The position numbers and the translations under genes were made by a program. Shown here piece after piece: positions 1 to 5,393 of a DNA stretch of 7,605 bases. This DNA is from Methylacidiphilum caldifontis (lineage in GTDB: Bacteria; Verrucomicrobiota; Verrucomicrobiia; Methylacidiphilales; CAMAQI01), in NCBI GenBank assembly GCA_945860255.1, contig CAMAQI010000112.1:1-7605 (forward strand), read 5' to 3'. The first letter of the stretch is position 1. Each line of letters opens with the position of its first letter. The notes under the pieces were generated by a model, which saw only the letters and a list, made by a program, of their open reading frames with translations, had not been told where the DNA came from and searched no databases.

Positions 1-77
1 ACCTTCTCTTCGGCATGGAGCAGCATTGATCCAAATCCAATGAGGAGCGAGTAGAGTAAGCGAGGACTATTTTTCAT
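1..77 (-). CDS. N-terminus of a secreted protein (partial, runs off left edge)
   Basis: Only the first 25 codons are inside the window. They read MKNSPRLLYSLLIGFGSMLL followed by HAEEK. This is a typical Sec signal peptide: basic residues at positions 2 and 6, a hydrophobic core over residues 7-20, and a likely signal peptidase I site after the Ala of LLHA. The product is therefore probably exported; its function cannot be read. The ATG lies 8 bases after the stop of the preceding secreted-protein gene on the same strand, so the two are probably co-transcribed. No clear Shine-Dalgarno sequence precedes it (the upstream bases are CTAAAAAATAACTC), which suggests translation may be coupled to the upstream gene. 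A chance ORF is unlikely given the signal-peptide pattern and the operon-like spacing, but the fragment is short. Confidence 0.6.
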   Translation of the reverse strand, partial: MKNSPRLLYSLLIGFGSMLLHAEEK

Positions 78-85
78 AAAAAGAG

Positions 86-1003
86 TTATTTTTTAGGAGT
101 TGAATAGATGACGGCCCCTCCAGAGGGAGGAGAGGATTGAGAGCCTGTATAGGGAAAACGAATCTTAAGGAACACGTCGTTGGCGCGAGTCGCATCATGT
201 TGAGTTTCGTTTGCCTTATATTGTTCTTTAATCTCTTGGGCGATCTCAGGAGATTTTTGATTCTCTTTCACCCATTGAAGGAACGGAGAAACCGTGACTT
301 GGGGTTCTTCTTGAGGAATGAGTTCCTTTAAGGACTTCTCATTCTCAATAATGGCCTCTGCTTGTTCCATCTGTTTTTTATAGACCATTTCAGGGCTATT
401 TTCAGTCGGCTCTACTCTCGGTTTTGCTTTTGGAGTGACAGAAACGAGCTTTGGTCTCCCCATCGGAAGCAAGGTATCGGGCATAGGGGGGAGTTTGACA
501 TCGGAGCCTGCGACCACGTTTTGGGCATAGCTTCTCTCTTGAATGAACGGAATGAGATTGTTCGGAGGGAGGGTTGTTTCGATCTGAGCCGAGGAGATCG
601 AGGGATTTGAGTCTTTCGTTGAAATCACTGTCGGCCCTTTTTCTTTTTTTTCTTTAGGGTCTTTAGGATTTTTAGAGTCTTTAACTCCCCACATCTCATT
701 AAACAGCTTTTGTGCTGAGGCAAAAGTTGATTGATCTGTTGGGTCAGATTCAGTAGAGGAACTTTCGAGGTTTTCTACCGATTTTTCCCCATTGACGGTA
801 TCCGTCGTATCTAAGGAGGGCTCTTTGCTTTCCCCCGATATGGCGCTTGCAACGATCTTTTTCTCGTATTCAATCACAGCCGCTTGAGCACTCTGATCTT
901 CAGAGGCTTGAGGCTGTGTTTGAATAGTAGGAGTTTCAGCTTCCTGTCCGAGCAACATCCTTGTTGCAAGAATTGAACATAACAATCCCTTGTATGTTTT
1001 CAT
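86..1003 (-). CDS. Secreted low-complexity protein of unknown function (305 aa)
   Basis: I do not recognise a family. The start is placed at the ATG at 1003 because AAGGA lies 10 bases upstream (1014-1018) and the N-terminus MKTYKGLLCSILATRMLLGQ then looks like a signal peptide. A longer version from 1042 would put 13 polar residues in front and overlap the upstream gene. The hydrophobic core contains an Arg at residue 15, which is unusual, so export is likely but not certain. Residues 21-140 are rich in Ser, Thr, Glu and Gln and look disordered, with a Lys/Pro-rich patch at about 108-123. Residues 140-200 are proline-rich. A charged, probably helical stretch covers about 205-268, including SPFLQWVKENQ at 239-249. 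The C-terminus (275-305) is more hydrophobic, with FLKIRFPYTG at 278-287. It follows the receiver/STAS gene by 4 bases and precedes a second signal-peptide gene, so it is in the same transcription unit. A periplasmic or envelope role is inference only. Confidence 0.8.
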   Translation of the reverse strand: MKTYKGLLCSILATRMLLGQEAETPTIQTQPQASEDQSAQAAVIEYEKKIVASAISGESKEPSLDTTDTVNGEKSVENLESSSTESDPTDQSTFASAQKLFNEMWGVKDSKNPKDPKEKKEKGPTVISTKDSNPSISSAQIETTLPPNNLIPFIQERSYAQNVVAGSDVKLPPMPDTLLPMGRPKLVSVTPKAKPRVEPTENSPEMVYKKQMEQAEAIIENEKSLKELIPQEEPQVTVSPFLQWVKENQKSPEIAQEIKEQYKANETQHDATRANDVFLKIRFPYTGSQSSPPSGGAVIYSTPKK

Positions 1004-1007
1004 AGTT

Positions 1008-2132
1008 TTAGAATCCTTCTTTTGCAGCCTCTCGGCTGGCATAGATGACGAGGTCCTTGGTTTCCGCGAAAGTTTTTGCTTGAGCGATAAATTCTGGAGA
1101 TCCTGCTACTCGATACTTAATGCTTAAATCAACACAATTTTGCATGATGGTGAGCATGAGTTTGATCGTTCCCATCTCAATTTTCGTTAACTCGGTCATA
1201 TCAATAATCATCTTGGCAACGCCAGATTCGACCATTTCCTGAGTTTTCGGCTTAATATGCGAATTAATTTCGTTGGCAATAATGTCTGAAATAGAATTGG
1301 GCATTCTTGAGATCATTAAAGTTGGTCCATCCATCTTGAAATACTTTGCGGAAGTATCGAGACTCATCGCCTTTGTCAGACGGAAGTTTAAATCACTTGG
1401 ATCGATCGGCTTTGTGATGATTCCTGTAAATCCAATAGATTGAGCTTGGGCCTGTTCCTCTAATGCCGTTTTAATACACATTCCAAAGACCGGAATACTT
1501 TTAGTCTTTGGATTTGCTCGGATCATTTGGAAGAAGTTGAAGGCGGCGCGGTCTGGCAAGGAAAGACTGACCAAAACGGCATCAGGATTTTCTCGGGAAG
1601 AGATGTCGATCGCCTCGCCGCATTGTGCGGTTCCAATCACGGTCCAAGGATATTCGGCAATCGCCTCTTGAACTTGTTGAATGATCGCTTGTTTGTCATC
1701 GACGACTAAAATAGTAGCGGGATCGGTGATGCTTTTCGCTTTTCCTGATCCACTTCCTTTTGCTTGAAGGTCAACGATTCGGCCCGCTTTTTCAATGAGA
1801 GCCTCTTCTTTAAACGGTTTAATCATGTAGTCACGGACACCAATTCGAGCGATTTTGACGACATTCTCTCTTCCTGCTTCCGCGGTGAGCATGATGACAG
1901 GGATATCTTTAAGGAGGGGATCTGATTTGAGTTTTGTGAGGGTTTCAACGCCATCCATAACAGGCATCGTGACATCGAGAATGATTAAATTCGGATTTTC
2001 ACGAGTCGCAACGGCTAATCCTTCCACTCCGTTTGTGGCATAAAAAAGTTGAACATCATAAGGCTTAAAAGCTTTCCCGATGACCATGTGGATCATTTTA
2101 CTGTCATCAACGCTAAGAATTTTCGGTGTCAT
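1008..2132 (-). CDS. Response regulator: receiver, degenerate receiver and STAS-like domain (374 aa)
   Basis: Three domains are visible. Receiver 1 (about 3-120) has the acidic pair D9/D10, the phosphoacceptor D53 in ILDVTMP, T83 in MLTAE and K105 in MIKPF, so it should accept phosphate. A Gly/Ser-rich linker (126-133) follows. Receiver 2 (about 139-255) keeps D145/D146 and K241 in TKPID, but S189 sits where the phospho-Asp should be and C219 where the Thr should be, so it is probably a pseudo-receiver used for binding. Residues about 268-374 resemble a STAS / anti-sigma-antagonist fold (KMIIDMTELTKIEMGTIKLM at 308-327, ending in an ASREAA helix). The usual phosphorylated Ser of the DSSG-type loop aligns with M320. 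The start has AGGA 8 bases upstream and lies 12 bases after the CheX-like gene. The likely role is a cytoplasmic regulator whose first receiver is phosphorylated and whose STAS domain binds a partner. The partner is not identifiable here. Confidence 0.88.
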   Translation of the reverse strand: MTPKILSVDDSKMIHMVIGKAFKPYDVQLFYATNGVEGLAVATRENPNLIILDVTMPVMDGVETLTKLKSDPLLKDIPVIMLTAEAGRENVVKIARIGVRDYMIKPFKEEALIEKAGRIVDLQAKGSGSGKAKSITDPATILVVDDKQAIIQQVQEAIAEYPWTVIGTAQCGEAIDISSRENPDAVLVSLSLPDRAAFNFFQMIRANPKTKSIPVFGMCIKTALEEQAQAQSIGFTGIITKPIDPSDLNFRLTKAMSLDTSAKYFKMDGPTLMISRMPNSISDIIANEINSHIKPKTQEMVESGVAKMIIDMTELTKIEMGTIKLMLTIMQNCVDLSIKYRVAGSPEFIAQAKTFAETKDLVIYASREAAKEGF

Positions 2133-2144
2133 GATACTGTTCCT

Positions 2145-2621
2145 TTATTCGTCAAGTTTTGCAAAAACTAAAGTAGAGATTATGTCTTGGGTTCCGTCGA
2201 CTATAAATTGGTTAGAAAGACTGAGGTTGCCTTCGGCAACGTCGATGGTGATGGGATTGCCTCGTAAAACGGTCGGAATACTGAGCTTACAGTTAAATCC
2301 TTTATCGGCCATTTTAGATTTCAGATTCCCAGTCACCATGTTCGTAAATTCTCCGATCACATCATTCTCCTCTTGAGAGGAACGAGCGGGATCATCCCCT
2401 AAGATCGAGTTACAGACTTTTTTGACAAGACTCGCTGAAAAAACAAGATAGACAACCCCATTGAGCTTTCCCGTGACACTTACTGAGCCGACAATTCCGT
2501 CAGCGGTAAATGGGGGGGTCGCTATTTCGGGAAACTCTTCATTACATGTGATGTCGATTGAGGCCATTGTAGAAAAGACCTCTCGGACAGCACCCCTTAC
2601 AAACAAAGTAATATCGTGCAT
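2145..2621 (-). CDS. CheX-like chemotaxis/phosphatase-type protein (158 aa)
   Basis: The length and pattern match the CheX family, which dephosphorylates phospho-CheY-type receivers. The hallmark helix is visible as NDVIGEFTNMVTGNLKSKM (86-104), with the ExxN pair E91 and N94. In CheX/CheC/CheZ-type phosphatases such acidic and amide residues insert into the receiver active site. Around it are the expected beta-rich segments, IVGSVSVTGKLNGVVYLVFS (43-62) and the C-terminal FIVDG...ISTLVFA. Only one such helix motif is present, as in CheX, rather than the two typical of CheC. The gene is first in a minus-strand unit and lies immediately before the receiver/STAS regulator, which is the natural candidate substrate. 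No clear Shine-Dalgarno sequence precedes the ATG (GGGTGA is about 16 bases away and AAAGA abuts it). Family assignment is strong. Actual phosphatase activity on the neighbouring receiver is inference. Confidence 0.82.
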   Translation of the reverse strand: MHDITLFVRGAVREVFSTMASIDITCNEEFPEIATPPFTADGIVGSVSVTGKLNGVVYLVFSASLVKKVCNSILGDDPARSSQEENDVIGEFTNMVTGNLKSKMADKGFNCKLSIPTVLRGNPITIDVAEGNLSLSNQFIVDGTQDIISTLVFAKLDE

Positions 2622-2755
2622 TCTTTACTAGTTTCACCCATAAATGAAAAAATTTCAATGCTTTTGTAAGAAAATTCCCTCTTTTTTAACGATTTAGGCA
2701 TTTTTTTACATTGAGATTCTTAAAAAAAACCGATAACTTACCTAAGGTACTCCCA
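2622..2755. promoter_or_regulatory. Divergent intergenic region between the CheX-like and HDOD genes
   Basis: These 134 bases separate two divergently transcribed signalling units and must carry both promoters unless transcription comes from further away. The stretch is AT-rich with several A and T runs. I find no convincing pair of -35 and -10 boxes. The best plus-strand candidate is TTGTAA at 2664-2669, followed at 17 bases by a poor TAACGA. No sigma-54 type -24/-12 element is visible. The arrangement suggests shared control of the two operons, by inference from layout only. Confidence 0.35.
2744..2747 (+). promoter_or_regulatory. Shine-Dalgarno core that sets the HDOD gene start
   Basis: AAGG (within TAAGGT) lies 8 bases before the ATG at 2756. 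It supports that start over the in-frame TTG at 2711, which would place 15 extra residues in front and has no purine-rich site upstream. Confidence 0.6.
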
Positions 2756-3709
2756 ATGAGTTCATTAGATCAAATCGAATCGCCCACCGCAAAACGCTCT
2801 ATTTATGAGCTCATTAGCGATCCGAAGGCGACCCAACTTCTTCCCTCCTTAACGATTATTGTTAAGGAGTTAGAAAGCTTGATTGGGAAGCAAAATGTCA
2901 TGATCGATGAGATTTCAAGTATCATTCGTAATGATCAGAGTATGTCGGTTCGTGTTTTAAGAATGGCAAATTCGGCTTATTATGCTCCTTCTCAGCCGAT
3001 CGTTGACCTTGATCATGCGGTGGTTTATTTGGGATTGAACCAAATTCGGAGTACGATCTTAACCGCTCGCTGTATCGAAAAGAGTTGTAATACACCGAAG
3101 GATCTTTTGGATTGGAACGATTTTTGGACTCATTCGGTCGCTGTGGGGTATATTATGAAGATACTCTCCGGAGCGATTCAGGAATTAGATGTGAATGGAG
3201 AATACTATTATTCGATGGGACTTTTTCATGATATCGGCAAACTGGCTCTCGCTTATCTCTCTCCGAGCGACTTTATTCTTGTTCTTGAGCTTGCTCGAGA
3301 GCGGAAGCTGCCGACAAGTTCAGTAGAAACGGAGCTTTTAGGGTTAGATCATTGCGGGCTTGGGGCTTGGTATTTACAGCATCAAGGGCTTCCCGCGAAT
3401 TTAGTGGAACCAGTTCGGTTGCATCATGGATGGGCAAAAGTAGATCCCCAAAAAAATCAAAATGCCGTGATGTTGAGTTTGGCCGATCGACTTGCGCATA
3501 TGATGGGATTTGGAAAATCGGGGGGTGAGCCAGAATCGATCGATCCTTTTTCCACACCGGAATGGGATCACTATTGTATGCGTTGTTTCGGAACGATCAT
3601 CGATTCGCGCTTTCAAATGGTTCATGTGATGGAAAAGTTAGAGTCTTTAGAGGATCTTATTCATGTAACGGTGGGCTCGGCGAAACAAGTTGCCATCGGA
3701 GAAGGGTAG
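2756..3709 (+). CDS. HDOD-domain signalling protein (317 aa)
   Basis: HDOD domains are HD-superfamily relatives used as output or scaffold modules in bacterial signal transduction, often beside receivers and kinases. The domain spans roughly residues 17-265. Recognisable blocks are LPSLTIIVKEL (29-39), IIRNDQSMSVRVLRMANSAY (56-75), the AVVYLGLNQIRS helix (88-99), FWTHSVAVG (123-131), LFHDIGKLAL (156-165), LDHCGLGAWYL (197-207) and LVEPVRLHHGW (216-226). The HD-type metal ligands look intact: H126, H158/D159, H199, H223/H224 and D244, so metal binding or hydrolase activity cannot be excluded. The last 50 residues have no recognised domain. The start is the ATG with AAGG 8 bases upstream. The gene ends 13 bases before the ATG of the kinase-like gene and is divergent from the CheX/receiver unit. 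No receiver, GGDEF or EAL domain is fused to it. The precise output is unknown. Confidence 0.88.
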   Translation: MSSLDQIESPTAKRSIYELISDPKATQLLPSLTIIVKELESLIGKQNVMIDEISSIIRNDQSMSVRVLRMANSAYYAPSQPIVDLDHAVVYLGLNQIRSTILTARCIEKSCNTPKDLLDWNDFWTHSVAVGYIMKILSGAIQELDVNGEYYYSMGLFHDIGKLALAYLSPSDFILVLELARERKLPTSSVETELLGLDHCGLGAWYLQHQGLPANLVEPVRLHHGWAKVDPQKNQNAVMLSLADRLAHMMGFGKSGGEPESIDPFSTPEWDHYCMRCFGTIIDSRFQMVHVMEKLESLEDLIHVTVGSAKQVAIGEG

Positions 3710-3722
3710 TTCAAGCATTTGT

Positions 3723-4655
3723 ATGGAAGAGACTTTTTTTAAGTTGGAGGTTTTTGACGGAGTTGATTTTTTATCGAAAGAGAGTTCTTTAGGGTGGAGG
3801 TGGAATGAAACCAACAACTCTCTTGCTCCTCTTTTACTTTGGGATCAAAAGAAATTCATCGCAACAGGCTCCTCTTTTCGATTCGGTCAGTGGGATCAAC
3901 TGGAGAGAATTGAATTTCTTCAACGGCTTTGTCGATTGTTTTATCATGATGTGAATGGAAAGATCACAGGATTTAATGGAATGATTCAACTTTGGAAATT
4001 ACGATTTCCAGATGAAATGGCTTTTCGAGAGGATCTTGAGCTTTTAGAGGAATCGGTGGATCACTTAAAAAAGCTTAATCTGTTGATGGATGCGGGGACT
4101 GATCTTCAGAAAGTTTCAGAATTTCATTTAACGAGTGCTGTTTCATTGCTCGATGGATTAACGCAAAGGATGCTCGGAATTATTCAACCGATACGCGTGG
4201 TCAATCTCTCGATCGTCAAAGGGGCTGTTGGTTATACTCTTTTTTTAATTTGGACTTTTATTTCTCACCTTGCCTCTCTTTCTTCATCGCGATCGAACTG
4301 GAAATTAACGGTGCTTCCTGGAAGAGAATGGAGTCGAGATCTTGCGATCTCGATTCAATCAGAAGCGCTCCCATCAGTGCTCGATGTTTTAGAGGGAGTT
4401 CCTCAACATACGAAATTTAATCGTTGGATTTTAATGCGTCTTGCCTGTGATGATATTTTAAAATCAAAAGAGGGAGAATGGACTTTTGCGTTCAACATGA
4501 GCATTCAAGAGGATGATTTTAAGCAATTTTCTGTTGGCTCAGCGGAGTGGATGAAGGAGATTTTTCGATCCTCTCTTTTACAAAGGAAACCGTTAATTTC
4601 AGAGGAGAAAAAAACAAATTCAATGGTTCAAGAGGCGTTTAAAATTCTTTTTTAA
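3723..4655 (+). CDS. Histidine-kinase-fold protein lacking ATP-binding motifs; ChpT-like phosphotransferase or pseudokinase candidate (310 aa)
   Basis: No strong family match comes to mind, but the layout follows a histidine kinase. Residues about 60-125 look like a two-helix dimerisation domain, with FLQRLCRLFYHDVNGKITGF at 66-85 holding H75 followed by D76, V77 and N78. That is the HD.N pattern around the phospho-histidine of some kinases and of ChpT-type phosphotransferases. Residues about 135-265 have the order of a kinase ATPase domain. The N-box asparagine is missing (SHLA at about 181-184), no D-box or glycine-rich G boxes are visible, and the GLGL position reads FNRWIL (232-237), followed by the usual helix and strand. 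It should therefore not bind ATP normally, yet could pass phosphate through H75. The ATG at 3723 lies 13 bases after the HDOD stop. An in-frame TTG at 3690 would overlap that gene. The Shine-Dalgarno is weak (GAAGGG at 3701-3706 is 16 bases away), so coupling is possible. Existence of the gene is confident; the fold assignment is inference. Confidence 0.75.
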   Translation: MEETFFKLEVFDGVDFLSKESSLGWRWNETNNSLAPLLLWDQKKFIATGSSFRFGQWDQLERIEFLQRLCRLFYHDVNGKITGFNGMIQLWKLRFPDEMAFREDLELLEESVDHLKKLNLLMDAGTDLQKVSEFHLTSAVSLLDGLTQRMLGIIQPIRVVNLSIVKGAVGYTLFLIWTFISHLASLSSSRSNWKLTVLPGREWSRDLAISIQSEALPSVLDVLEGVPQHTKFNRWILMRLACDDILKSKEGEWTFAFNMSIQEDDFKQFSVGSAEWMKEIFRSSLLQRKPLISEEKKTNSMVQEAFKILF

Positions 4656-4666
4656 ATTTCTGAAGA

Positions 4667-4688
4667 GAAAAAATATTTTCATTTTTTT
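4667..4688 (+). terminator. Weak candidate terminator after the kinase-like gene
   Basis: GAAAA-AATA-TTTTC (4667-4680) forms a short AT-only hairpin followed by A and seven T residues, 11 bases after the stop at 4655. The stem is only 5 bp with one GC pair, so it is weak. The position is right for ending the HDOD operon. Confidence 0.3.
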
Positions 4689-4770
4689 CATTTTTCTTAT
4701 TGTCAAATTATAAAGTTTTAATTAGTTTTAACTTATTCGACACATGATACATATTTTTTCTGATATATCG

Positions 4771-4782
4771 AAAGGGGGTGAT
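4771..4782 (+). promoter_or_regulatory. Extended, near-perfect Shine-Dalgarno for the histone-like gene
   Basis: AAAGGGGGTGAT differs by one base from the full 16S anti-SD complement AAGGAGGTGAT and ends 5 bases before the ATG at 4788. It is far stronger than any other ribosome site in the window, which suggests a highly translated product and fixes the start of a gene too short for usual ORF cut-offs. Confidence 0.8.
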
Positions 4783-4787
4783 TTGGA

Positions 4788-4895
4788 ATGCCCGTAAAAA
4801 AAGCTGCAAAAAAAGTAGTCAAGAAAGCCGTTAAAAAGGCTGTTAAGAAGGCCGCCCCCAAAAAGAAGGCTGCTAAGAAGGTTAAGAAGAAATAA
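4788..4895 (+). CDS. Very short lysine-rich histone-H1-like DNA-binding protein (35 aa)
   Basis: The protein starts MPVKKAAKKVVKKAVKKAVK and ends KKVKKK. It contains 18 Lys, 8 Ala, 6 Val and 2 Pro residues besides the initiator Met, and is built on a four-residue KKA[AV] period. This matches the lysine/alanine-rich tails of eukaryotic histone H1 and of bacterial H1-like proteins such as chlamydial Hc1/Hc2, which bind and condense DNA. Here only the tail-like part exists, with no folded domain. AAA and AAG codons alternate irregularly, so the period is conserved at protein level rather than being a recent DNA repeat expansion. A near-perfect Shine-Dalgarno precedes it and a strong intrinsic terminator starts 18 bases after the stop, so it is a complete monocistronic gene, likely well expressed. 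Nucleoid binding is inferred from composition. The hydrophobic reading frames on the opposite strand are shadows of the Lys/Ala codons. Confidence 0.85.
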   Translation: MPVKKAAKKVVKKAVKKAVKKAAPKKKAAKKVKKK

Positions 4896-4913
4896 TTTTT
4901 CTTTTCCCAAAAA

Positions 4914-4945
4914 GGAGAAGCTCCTCGGAGCTTCTCCTTTTTTTT
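4914..4945 (+). terminator. Strong intrinsic terminator of the histone-like gene
   Basis: A perfect 10-bp stem GGAGAAGCTC / GAGCTTCTCC (4914-4923 and 4928-4937) with a CTCG loop is followed by eight T residues. Five A residues precede the stem, so the hairpin extends and could also act on the opposite strand. Confidence 0.95.
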
Positions 4946-5393
4946 GTCCTTCAAGTTACTTTTGAGCAATGCATTCATGTGATCTCTGAAGAGTCATCGA
5001 TGGGCTGTTTGATTTGAATTTGACTTCTTTTCCCTGCTAAAACGAGGATTTTGTGAAGATTTCATTCTCGGGAGCGATGAAAGATCTTCATGCGTCTCAT
5101 TTGAGGATCGATGGGGAAGGTTTCTAAAATGAGGCTCTTTTTTCTGAGAAATCGGCACTTTAGCTAAAGCTGCTTGAATGATCGTTGTCCTCTCCTTCTG
5201 AGACACGGACTCAAGGCTCACGCATTCCGATTTTATCAGGTGAATAAATCCCCTTTATCGGTTGAGATCTCAGGGGAAATCACTTTTCTCAGATGGAGAT
5301 CTTTTTGAGAGAGCGGTTAATACTTAATTTTATGTTAAAATTAAATTATCTATATTTATTTTAAAATGGATAAAATAGTTCTCAGCGAATAGA
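4946..5393. other. Intergenic stretch of about 450 bases without a supportable gene
   Basis: It lies between the histone-like gene and the 3' end of miaB. The left half (to about 5240) has coding-like composition. A minus-strand reading frame from a GTG at 5221 to 4994 would give 75 residues rich in Ser, Lys, Arg, Asn and His. That frame has no good Shine-Dalgarno and no recognised motif, so I do not call it a gene; a decayed gene is possible. The right third (5315-5393) is very AT-rich. Two palindromes are visible, TGAGATCTCA at 5263-5272 and the inverted repeat at 5324-5344. I see no tRNA, rRNA or mobile-element signature. Confidence 0.5.
5324..5344. repeat. AT-only inverted repeat downstream of miaB
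   Basis: TTAATTTTA (5324-5332) and TAAAATTAA (5336-5344) are perfect inverted 9-mers around TGT. The site is about 50 bases past the miaB stop. It could be a weak RNA hairpin or a protein-binding palindrome. There is no T-run on the miaB-sense strand, so it is not a standard terminator. In sequence this AT-rich, part of the symmetry may be chance. Confidence 0.4.

Noticed and set aside
2711..2755. Longer HDOD start at TTG 2711
   Set aside because: It has no purine-rich site upstream, whereas the ATG at 2756 has AAGG 8 bases before it and the family homology begins after it.
4733..4978. Minus-strand reading frames of 60-81 residues rich in Phe, Leu and Ala, resembling a membrane protein
   Set aside because: They are the antisense of the Lys/Ala codons of the histone-like gene. 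The hydrophobicity is a codon artefact, and the plus-strand gene has a ribosome site and terminator.
4994..5221. 75-codon minus-strand frame from a GTG
   Set aside because: It has no convincing Shine-Dalgarno, unusual Ser/His/Asn/Arg-rich composition and no known motif. It is described under the intergenic stretch instead.
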